From positions 1 to 6,184 of the forward strand of contig JALHUQ010000201.1 of NCBI GenBank assembly GCA_022866645.1: DNA of 6,184 nt. The letters run 5' to 3'. The position numbers and the translations under genes are program-made. The notes beneath the pieces were generated by a model. It was not told the origin of the DNA, did no database searches, and saw nothing but the letters and a program-made list of their open reading frames with translations. Positions 1 to 5,275 of this stretch are shown here, in pieces; the stretch's first letter is position 1; every line of letters begins with the position of its first letter. Source of the DNA: Woeseiaceae bacterium. Its GTDB lineage: Bacteria; Pseudomonadota; Gammaproteobacteria; Steroidobacterales; Woeseiaceae.

Positions 1-154
1 CGAATAGTGTTAAGGACACGAATAGCAGTGTGACCAGGCCATTCAGCCACAGCCACGGACGCGGCATTATGCAAATCGGGCGGCCCGATCGTTTCTCGGA
101 TAGTGACCGGATTGCCTGTTGCCGAAACAGGCCTTCATTGTGGATGCGAGTCAT
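1..154 (-). CDS. HlyD-family secretion adaptor (membrane fusion protein), N-terminus only, cut by left window edge
   Basis: Only the first 51 codons are present; the rest lies left of position 1. The start is the ATG at 154-152; an in-frame stop lies six codons upstream, so there is no room for much more. Residues 8-15 read GLFRQQAI, followed by a basic stretch (EKRSGRP, 20-26) and then a hydrophobic segment from about 34 to 51 (WLWLNGLVTLLFVSLTLF). A short cytoplasmic head with an LFR..A motif, then a single inner-membrane anchor, is the usual opening of HlyD/CvaA-type periplasmic adaptors that pair with an ABC exporter of peptides or proteins. That family assignment is inferred from this short stretch. 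A second in-frame ATG at 67-65 would give a protein starting right at the anchor, but it loses the LFR motif and has no better ribosome site. Upstream of the ATG at 154 only a weak AAGA is visible. Confidence 0.6.
   Translation of the reverse strand, partial: MTRIHNEGLFRQQAIRSLSEKRSGRPICIMPRPWLWLNGLVTLLFVSLTLF
75..89. repeat. Perfect 7-1-7 palindrome
   Basis: The arms atcgggc and gcccgat flank one central base. The palindrome lies inside the predicted head of the HlyD-type adaptor, over codons for S-G-R-P. If the adaptor instead started at the ATG at 67, the palindrome would sit 8 bases upstream of it, as an operator would. Coding sequence rich in CG can make such palindromes by chance, so no function is claimed. 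Confidence 0.25.
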
Positions 155-318
155 GCAGTGATCTTGAAATCATGCAGCGACGACGGCAAATCGCATAAAC
201 GAGCAGTTCTTACAGAAAATGGCGCGCCGAATCCGCACCTCTCGACTCCTGATTATGGCCCGCGCTCATGAGTCCGTTGTCGAGATCGATAATGCGATGT
301 CATTGGCACATCGAAAGA
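155..318. other. Spacer between small gene and adaptor gene
   Basis: These 164 bases separate two minus-strand genes. I read the minus strand in all frames for a short peptide gene with a double-glycine leader, the usual cargo of such exporters, and found only ORFs of fewer than 20 codons without ribosome sites. No convincing sigma-70 promoter is visible: a TCGACA and a CATAAT occur on the minus strand, but about 20 bases apart, which is too far. Confidence 0.5.
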
Positions 319-663
319 TCATGTCTCGAAACGACTGGTTCCTTTGAATGCCGGACTTGGCTTTGTTTCACCGGCATTTTGCTGCAAATCGAATTGCAAT
401 ATGGTCTGGTCGTTCGTCCCGTCGCAGCTCATCAAAGTAACTGATAATGCCGCAAAATCGCAGGGAGTTAATGTCGTACGCAAGAGCTCTTCTGCCGCCT
501 CAATATCTGCAATATTGTTCGCTCGCTTATCAAGGCAAAACTCTTTCACCAGCATGGCACCATTGGTGTAAACCTGAACGCAGTACTCTCCCTCACCGCA
601 AAACCCGTCGTTTTTCTTATCACTCGATATGAGACGCATAATGACCTCTGGCGTTAACTTCAT
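319..663 (-). CDS. Small cysteine-containing protein of unknown function
   Basis: I do not recognise this protein. It has up to 114 residues, with no signal peptide or membrane segment, so it is probably cytoplasmic. Five cysteines are spread along it (C22, C28, C43, C68, C80), and two lie in a glycine/acid-rich stretch, GFCGEGEYC (20-28). The spacing does not match a known metal-binding pattern. Residues 50-62 (acidic, alanine-rich) look helical. The first ATG (663) has AAAGG touching it, with no spacer. The next in-frame ATG, codon 9 at 639, is preceded by AGAGGT with a five-base spacer, so the real protein may be 106 residues (319-639). It lies 164 bp upstream of the HlyD-type adaptor on the same strand, which allows a link to the exporter, but this is inference. 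It runs divergently from the AAA-FHA remnant. Confidence 0.5.
   Translation of the reverse strand: MKLTPEVIMRLISSDKKNDGFCGEGEYCVQVYTNGAMLVKEFCLDKRANNIADIEAAEELLRTTLTPCDFAALSVTLMSCDGTNDQTILQFDLQQNAGETKPSPAFKGTSRFET
637..650 (-). promoter_or_regulatory. Shine-Dalgarno site favouring internal start at codon 9
   Basis: On the minus strand AGAGG lies 5-6 bases before the ATG at 639-637, a normal distance. The upstream ATG at 663 has AAAGG directly abutting it, which is too close for efficient initiation. The site therefore argues for a 106-residue protein. Confidence 0.4.
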
Positions 664-729
664 CCTTTAACAATAGACACGAGAATTAGTGGCGTCGGGT
701 TCCTTCCTCAAGAAAATGATTGCTGAATT

Positions 730-974
730 ATGTTGAAACAACGTGTCCTCACTGATGCTCCAAAACTCAAAGTCCAATCTACTACTTGTACACAAGTCTA
801 TCGGCGGCGACCAACCTCGACCCCGAGAATATATTGCCATTTGAGACTTGTGAAATACTGCACGGCAAATCGGGCGGTTGGCCGGGCAAGCTGGACCGCC
901 TGGCCGTTGGCTTGATCAAGAACGCCACATCACTGCCTACTCTATGTAAGGATTCTACCGGTCCTGATTGCTAG
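730..974 (+). pseudogene. Remnant of ExeA-like AAA ATPase C-terminus, frame-disrupted
   Basis: In the frame ending at the TAG at 972-974, the text from about 786 reads as a plausible end of an ExeA/GspA-like AAA ATPase: PFETCEILHGKSGGWPGKLD followed by RLAV. The SGGWPG.LDRLA stretch is characteristic of the C-terminal helical part of that ATPase family. This frame is closed by a TGA at 753-755. Immediately upstream a different frame (from 730) reads LKQRVLTDAPKLK, which resembles the preceding segment of such ATPases, so a frame change seems to lie near 775-785. The Walker A and B regions are absent from the window. A weaker hint is SGSFLKKMIAEL, in a third frame at about 692-730, which could be a trace of the helix after Walker A. 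There is no ribosome site at either possible start. I read this as a deleted and frameshifted gene whose FHA tail follows. Confidence 0.55.
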
Positions 975-1273
975 GCCGTTCGGAACGCTGTGACATTTGC
1001 ATGCACGATCCGTCTGTCAGCAAATTTCATGCGCTTATCATTCGTTCCGAAAATGGCCCGAGTATCGTCGATCTGGGTAGTGAGAATGGGATGTACATAA
1101 ATGCGGAGTTCACTGTTGATGCGCAGTTGCGACGCCTCGACGTGATTTCCGTTGGCAGTTACCGCATCAAATTTTCGGCGCAGAGCGATCGCAACTTCGA
1201 CGATACGATTGCATTGGAAAGCGTTGACGAATTTCGACGCGCCCTGAGTTCGGAGCGCTGCATTCCAGCCTGA
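968..1273 (+). CDS. FHA domain protein, probably the frame-shifted C-terminal remnant of an AAA-FHA fusion
   Basis: FHA domains bind phosphothreonine peptides. The frame keeps the three FHA signatures, numbered from the TTG at 968: G3-R4-S5, S18-K-F-H21 and N40-G41 (DLGSENGMYIN), then a strand ending SVGSYRIKF and a tail DDTIALESVDEFRRAL. What is missing is the first one or two strands of the domain, normally about 15-25 residues before the GRS. Directly before the TTG is an in-frame TGA (965-967). The TTG has no ribosome site, and it overlaps by 7 bases the frame of the AAA-like tail. AAA ATPases with an FHA tail of this shape occur in gammaproteobacteria, as far as I recall the family. The simplest reading is that a small out-of-frame deletion between the two domains broke the gene. 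A sequencing error, or a working short FHA protein, is less likely. The stop is 50 bp before the desaturase gene. Confidence 0.5.
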   Translation: MLGRSERCDICMHDPSVSKFHALIIRSENGPSIVDLGSENGMYINAEFTVDAQLRRLDVISVGSYRIKFSAQSDRNFDDTIALESVDEFRRALSSERCIPA

Positions 1274-1322
1274 GACGATTTCTGCTACGCTACTTCCTGT
1301 CTCCAGCCGTGCAGATTTCTCG

Positions 1323-2465
1323 ATGCCCAGTAAACCGACAACCCCTGCCCGCCCGGCAGCGCAGGGCGACAAAGCGCCAGCAAAGATGCGACTCAAATTC
1401 GCGGAAGACAATGCGTTTTACATTGAACTCAAGCGACGTGTTGATCTGTATATGGCAGATAAAGGCCGGCGCGAGCGCGATCTTCCCCAGATGTATTTGA
1501 AGTCAGCAATCATCCTGACTGCCTTTGCGTCCTCTTACGTGCTCCTGGTATTCGCGTCCTCTACCTGGTGGCAGGCGCTCCCAATTGCCACAGTGCTCGC
1601 GCTCTCAGTAGCCATGATCGGCTTCAATATCATGCATGATGGCGGCCACCACGCGTATTCGGACAAGAGTTGGGTCAACAAGCTCGCCGCGTGGAGCCTG
1701 GATATGGTCGGCGGAAGTTCGTATTTCTGGCACTGGAAGCACGTAGTGATTCATCACAACTACACGAACATCCATAGCTACGATACGGACATCGACCTGG
1801 GCGCGCTTGGACGGATGGCGCCGAACGGTAAACGACTGCGGGCTCATGCATTGCAGCATTGGTACTTTTGGTTTCTGTACGGTGTGCTCGTCGTCAAATG
1901 GAATCTATACGACGATTTCCGTGTCGCCATTCGGGGCCGGATCGGAGAGCACCGTTACCGGCCGCTGCGAGGCAGCGAGCTGGCGGTCTTTGTCGTCGGT
2001 AAGGTTTTGTTTTTTTCGATCGCCTTTGGGGTTCCGCTGATGTTCCATTCAGCCGGTGTCGTAGTGATGTTCTACCTCTTTGTGGCATCCATCACGGGCA
2101 TCGTCATGAGTGTCGTGTTTCAGCTTGCGCACACCGTTGAAGAGGCGAGCTTTCCGCAACCAAGGGCGTCGGGAGTCATGGACAAGCCGTGGGCCGTTCA
2201 TCAGGTGGAAACCACTGTCGATTTCGCGCGTAAAAGTACACTGGCCTTCTGGCTGCTCGGCGGCCTGAATTTCCAGATCGAACACCATTTGTTCCCGCGG
2301 ATCTGTCACATCAACTATCCGCTCATTGCACCTATCGTCGAGGAAACCTGCCGGGACTTTGGCATCAAATACAAGGTCCACGATAGTTTTTGGCAGGGGG
2401 TAGCATCTCACTTCCGTTGGTTACGTCGCCTGGGTGCGGCCGACGAAGTCGAAGCCACCGGATAG
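1323..2465 (+). CDS. Membrane fatty-acid desaturase (acyl-lipid/acyl-CoA type, three histidine boxes)
   Basis: This 380-residue integral membrane di-iron enzyme should introduce a cis double bond into an acyl chain using O2 and reduced electron carriers. The eight-histidine set is complete: box 1 H105-DGG-H109-H110, box 2 H140-VVI-H144-H145, box 3 Q318-IE-H321-H322, plus a further H270 in QLAH. Hydrophobic segments lie near 58-79, 83-103, 177-193, 220-241 and 245-268. The variant box 3 (QIEHH) and the RMYLK-like opening place it with the linoleoyl-CoA/delta-6-like desaturase branch; regioselectivity cannot be read from sequence. No cytochrome b5 domain is fused, so electrons must come from a separate ferredoxin or b5 and reductase. 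The first 21 residues are Pro/Ala/Lys-rich and may be unconserved; M22 (ATG at 1386) is an alternative start. Neither start has a clear Shine-Dalgarno. The FAD protein follows after 41 bp on the same strand. Confidence 0.9.
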   Translation: MPSKPTTPARPAAQGDKAPAKMRLKFAEDNAFYIELKRRVDLYMADKGRRERDLPQMYLKSAIILTAFASSYVLLVFASSTWWQALPIATVLALSVAMIGFNIMHDGGHHAYSDKSWVNKLAAWSLDMVGGSSYFWHWKHVVIHHNYTNIHSYDTDIDLGALGRMAPNGKRLRAHALQHWYFWFLYGVLVVKWNLYDDFRVAIRGRIGEHRYRPLRGSELAVFVVGKVLFFSIAFGVPLMFHSAGVVVMFYLFVASITGIVMSVVFQLAHTVEEASFPQPRASGVMDKPWAVHQVETTVDFARKSTLAFWLLGGLNFQIEHHLFPRICHINYPLIAPIVEETCRDFGIKYKVHDSFWQGVASHFRWLRRLGAADEVEATG

Positions 2466-2492
2466 GCGCCTCGTAAGAGCGTAGCAAGCACT

Positions 2493-2506
2493 GCTATCCT
2501 CACGGC
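2493..2506 (+). promoter_or_regulatory. Possible extended -10 promoter just ahead of the flavoprotein start (weak)
   Basis: TGCTATCCT lies at 2493-2501 as TG, one base, then TATCCT, matching four of six bases of a -10 box in an extended -10 arrangement. It ends 6 bases before the ATG at 2507, so transcription from it would begin at or near the A of the ATG and give a leaderless mRNA. This fits the lack of a Shine-Dalgarno there. No -35 match is visible. A similar but poorer TGCTACGCT sits at 1283-1291, ahead of the desaturase. Confidence 0.25.
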
Positions 2507-3691
2507 ATGGAGCACGCCGACGTAATCATCATTGGTGGAGGGGCCGCTGGCCTCATGTGTGCGATCGTCGCAGGACAACGCGGCCGTCGCGTGATCGTAC
2601 TTGAAGGCTCTAACAGGATCGGCAAGAAGATACTGATGTCGGGCGGCGGCCGCTGCAATTTCACGAACCTGTACACTGAGCCCTCGCGATTCATCAGCGC
2701 CAATCCGCACTTCTGCATATCGGCGCTCAGCCGCTATACGCAGTGGGACTTCATCGCTTTGGTCGAAAAGCATGGTATCGCGTATCACGAGAAGACTCTT
2801 GGACAGCTGTTTTGTGACACTTCGTCAAAAGAGATCGTCGCGATGTTGGCCGCTGAATGCGAGGCGGCCGGCGTAAGAATACTGACACACTGTAGCGACG
2901 TCGCGGTTTCCGGCGACGGCACTTACTCCGTGACCTGCAGTCGAGGGAATTTCGAAAGCGACTCGCTGGTCATAGCGAGCGGCGGCCTGAGTATTCCGAA
3001 AATGGGTGCGTCGGACTTCGGCTATCGACTGGCCCGACAATATTCACTGCACATCCTCGATACCTCACCCGGATTGGTCCCCTTTACGCTGAGCGGCGTT
3101 ATGCATGAGTTCTGCAATCGCCTTTCGGGCGTCAGCTGCAACGCGACCGTGTCGGCATCCGAGGCCAGATTCACAGAAGACATACTGTTCACCCACCGCG
3201 GACTCAGTGGTCCGGCGATGTTGCAGGCTTCGAGTTACTGGCGGCCAGGTGAGGACATTACGATAGATTTGCTGCCCGGCATCGACGCCGCGGATCTGCT
3301 AATCAAGGCGAAGAGCTCGCGTCCCAAAGGTCTTCTTCGCACTGCCCTTACCGAGTATTTGCCGAAGGCGCTGGTCCTGGAGCTTCAGAAGCTCCACTGG
3401 CCAACCCTGCAGGATATTTCGTTGGCCGATCAGACCGACGAGCAACTGCGGTCGGTCGCCGACCGCTTGCAGTCCTGGTCAATAAGGCCGGCGGCAACCG
3501 AGGGCTATCGGACCGCGGAAGTGACGATGGGTGGTGTCGACACGGATGAGTTGTCATCAAAAACCATGGAGAGCAAGCGCCACCCTGGCCTCTACTTCAT
3601 TGGTGAGGTGGTCGACGTAACCGGGCATCTGGGCGGCTTCAACTTCCAGTGGGCATGGTCATCCGGCCACGCCGCCGGGCAGGTTGTCTAG
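2507..3691 (+). CDS. FAD-dependent oxidoreductase of the YhiN/HI0933 (BaiN-like) family
   Basis: This is a soluble flavoprotein of 394 residues, matching the usual 390-410 of the family. The N-terminal Rossmann motif is IIGGGAAGL (8-16), with E33 closing the second strand to bind the FAD ribose. Next comes the family-specific KKILMSGGGRCNFTN (40-54). A small GG motif (SGGLSIPKMG) follows near 158-167. The FAD-closing segment at the C-terminus runs from GLYFIGEVVD (361-370) to GGFNFQWAWSSG (376-387) and is typical of HI0933-like proteins. Family members have been annotated as aminoacetone oxidase-like or NAD(P)/FAD-dependent oxidoreductases, and one branch (BaiN) acts in bile acid dehydroxylation. 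The substrate here is unknown. The ATG at 2507 is the natural start because the Rossmann strand begins at residue 5; there is no ribosome site. The gene is co-directional with the desaturase but with no obvious shared pathway. Confidence 0.9.
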   Translation: MEHADVIIIGGGAAGLMCAIVAGQRGRRVIVLEGSNRIGKKILMSGGGRCNFTNLYTEPSRFISANPHFCISALSRYTQWDFIALVEKHGIAYHEKTLGQLFCDTSSKEIVAMLAAECEAAGVRILTHCSDVAVSGDGTYSVTCSRGNFESDSLVIASGGLSIPKMGASDFGYRLARQYSLHILDTSPGLVPFTLSGVMHEFCNRLSGVSCNATVSASEARFTEDILFTHRGLSGPAMLQASSYWRPGEDITIDLLPGIDAADLLIKAKSSRPKGLLRTALTEYLPKALVLELQKLHWPTLQDISLADQTDEQLRSVADRLQSWSIRPAATEGYRTAEVTMGGVDTDELSSKTMESKRHPGLYFIGEVVDVTGHLGGFNFQWAWSSGHAAGQVV

Positions 3692-3734
3692 AATTCCTGC
3701 TAACCTTTCTGCCGACTAACGCATCAATTTAGCA

Positions 3735-3926
3735 ATGGTGGCAGTAATGAAGATCGGCAGTGTGCCGACGCAAGCGAACTTTCACGAGGCGATTAGTAAT
3801 ATTCGTTCGATCGTGGAGGACAAGCGTCTTGGCAAAGATGTTCGCGAAGCGGCGCTATTCGCTTTGGCGCAGTCAAATTCCGACAAAGCATATGCCTATA
3901 TCGACACCTTGCTGAGCCAGCGTTAG
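3735..3926 (+). CDS. Small single-HEAT-hairpin protein, unknown function
   Basis: A protein of 63 residues from the ATG at 3735, or 59 from the ATG at 3747. The second start has GGTGG about 5 bases upstream and looks better. There is no signal peptide or membrane segment. The C-terminal half has the pattern of one HEAT-type helical repeat: LGKDVREAALFALAQS (D-V-R followed by A-A-L..A-L) as helix A, a short turn NSD, then KAYAYIDTLLSQ as helix B. The first half (FHEAISNIRSIVED) looks like one more amphipathic helix. HEAT units normally come in tandem arrays, so this may be a small adaptor or a remnant of a larger repeat protein. It follows the flavoprotein after 43 bp and could be co-transcribed. 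Its TAG stop shares three bases with the stop of the convergent kinase gene. The coding call rests on the helix pattern and context. Confidence 0.5.
   Translation: MVAVMKIGSVPTQANFHEAISNIRSIVEDKRLGKDVREAALFALAQSNSDKAYAYIDTLLSQR
3923..3926. other. Convergent genes with overlapping stop codons
   Basis: The four bases ttag contain TAG for the small HEAT gene on the plus strand (3924-3926) and TAA for the kinase on the minus strand (3925-3923). There is no space for a dedicated terminator between them, and I see no hairpin with a T-run on either side, so transcripts from both strands probably read into each other. Confidence 0.7.
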
Positions 3927-5275
3927 AACGTCAGACTGAAGGTTGCCCCGCCGGCATCGTTTCGCGTCAGGCGAATGAAGCCGCCGTGAGCGATCATTAC
4001 CTGGCGCGCTAACGCGAGGCCAACACCCGAGCCGCTTTCTTTCGTTGTAAAAAACGGCACAAATATTTTGTGCGCGATCGACTCAGGCACGCCCGGACCA
4101 TTATCGATGACGTCGATTACGACATTATTGCGACGATTCAACCGCCCTCGCAGCACGATGGCCGGTTCTTCGACATTCAACGCGCTTTGCCAGGCATTGC
4201 GCAACAAATTGAGCAGCACAGGCTCCAACAGGTCTCTGTCGGCGTAGACATCGAGCTCAGCCGGTACAACCTCGTGTGACAACATGTCGCGACTATCCGG
4301 CCATTCGGCGTTGACAAGCTGACTGACAGACTCGAACAGATCGCCAAGGTGGACCCGCTTCTTCTCCGCTGGCGCCAATCTCGAAATTTGCCGATAGCTA
4401 TCGACGAACTGAGTAAGGCTGTCTGAGCGCCGCGCGACGGTTGCAATGGCGTCTCGCAAATCCTCGAGGTCTTCATCCAGGGCTAACCCAAGCTTTTCCC
4501 TCTTGATTACATCGTTGACGACATCTACAGCGGTTTTCGCGAGTGACGTAACCGGCGTAATGGAATTCATGATCTCGTGAGTCAGCACAAGAACCAGCTC
4601 CTCCCATGCCAGGGCTTGAGTTGTGTCGAGTTCGGACTGGATGTCTTGCAAAGAGATTAAACGCTCGCTGTTCCCGCCGATGATGACTTCGGTCGTAGCA
4701 AGTGTCAGGTGATATTCGACGCCCTCAACATTAAAAGTTACCAGCTCCCTGATGCCTGGAACCGCGGTAGCAACAGCCTCGGCGAACTTAACTCCAAATT
4801 TTCTCAGGTCCTTCAATCGCGTTACGTGTTCAGCACCAAACAGACGTCTGGCTGCATTATTTTGCAAAGTAACTGCGTCGTCGGCGTGCAGTGTCAGCAA
4901 CGGTACCGGTATATGTTCGATAAGAGCGCGCAGTCGACGCACCTCCAATTCCTGTCCCGCGCGCCGCGTGCGCATACGTTCGATAATGTCGGTAAACGCC
5001 TCCCCCAACACTTTGAAGCCCGCACCATCTTTCTTGAAGTCGAATCGTTGCGAGTAATCCGCGTAACGGGCGGCATCGAGAAAGCGTGCCACTTCCCGGT
5101 TGGTTCGGCTCACAAACTTCCAAAGCTCAATGACGAGGCTAATCAGCACAGCTGCAGCCAGTACTGTTGCACCGTGAAGTCCAGGCTGTAACAGTAACCA
5201 GACGACGCTCGTCATCGCTGCCCCCACCAGGGACAGCCGCGCAACAAGCAAGATCGTAAATCGTTTAAAGACCAT
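3923..5275 (-). CDS. Membrane sensor histidine kinase, NtrY/NtrB-like
   Basis: A 450-residue kinase that should autophosphorylate on histidine and pass phosphate to the NtrC-type regulator encoded just upstream. Domains in order: two membrane helices (about 8-29 and 35-55) joined by a loop of only about five residues, so no periplasmic sensor; a HAMP-like linker (55-110) ending in a coiled stretch; a PAS domain (about 113-210); a HisKA dimerisation helix pair with H233 in LTHEIMNSITP; and an ATPase domain with N-box LLNLLRNAWQSA (354-365), G1 box DNGPGVP (391-397), F-box FVPFFTTK (405-412) and G2 box GSGVGLAL (415-422). All catalytic motifs are intact. The stimulus is probably cytoplasmic or within the membrane. 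Its ATG at 5275 lies inside the last codons of the regulator (11 bp overlap), and GGAAAA just upstream provides a ribosome site, so translation is probably coupled. Confidence 0.92.
   Translation of the reverse strand: MVFKRFTILLVARLSLVGAAMTSVVWLLLQPGLHGATVLAAAVLISLVIELWKFVSRTNREVARFLDAARYADYSQRFDFKKDGAGFKVLGEAFTDIIERMRTRRAGQELEVRRLRALIEHIPVPLLTLHADDAVTLQNNAARRLFGAEHVTRLKDLRKFGVKFAEAVATAVPGIRELVTFNVEGVEYHLTLATTEVIIGGNSERLISLQDIQSELDTTQALAWEELVLVLTHEIMNSITPVTSLAKTAVDVVNDVIKREKLGLALDEDLEDLRDAIATVARRSDSLTQFVDSYRQISRLAPAEKKRVHLGDLFESVSQLVNAEWPDSRDMLSHEVVPAELDVYADRDLLEPVLLNLLRNAWQSALNVEEPAIVLRGRLNRRNNVVIDVIDNGPGVPESIAHKIFVPFFTTKESGSGVGLALARQVMIAHGGFIRLTRNDAGGATFSLTF

Noticed and set aside
344..632. 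Plus-strand open frames opposite the small cysteine protein
   Set aside because: They are shorter than the minus-strand frame (75 and 61 codons), with no domain and no ribosome site that I can see. The minus-strand frame is the more likely gene, though not certain.
71..877. 13-base direct repeat gcaaatcgggcgg at 71-83 and 865-877
   Set aside because: Two copies only, one inside the adaptor gene and one inside the AAA remnant, with no flanking similarity; it is best explained by chance in CG-rich coding sequence.
971..1411. 146-codon open frame on the minus strand
   Set aside because: It lies opposite the FHA frame and the start of the desaturase, shows no recognisable domain, and its sequence (alanine/arginine-rich) is typical of an antisense shadow.
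2482..2496. tagca-agcac-tgcta hairpin after the desaturase
   Set aside because: A five-base stem without a following T-run is too weak for a terminator, and it overlaps the promoter-like TGCTATCCT.
2049..2788. Two minus-strand open frames of 120 and 126 codons
   Set aside because: They are antisense to the desaturase and flavoprotein genes, which have intact family motifs; neither shows a domain or ribosome site.
3698..3734. tgctaa ... ttagca inverted repeat between flavoprotein and HEAT gene
   Set aside because: Six-base arms some 25 bases apart with no T-run do not make a terminator; likely chance.
4709..5191. 160-codon open frame on the plus strand
   Set aside because: It lies entirely opposite the clear kinase gene and has no domain; it is a shadow.
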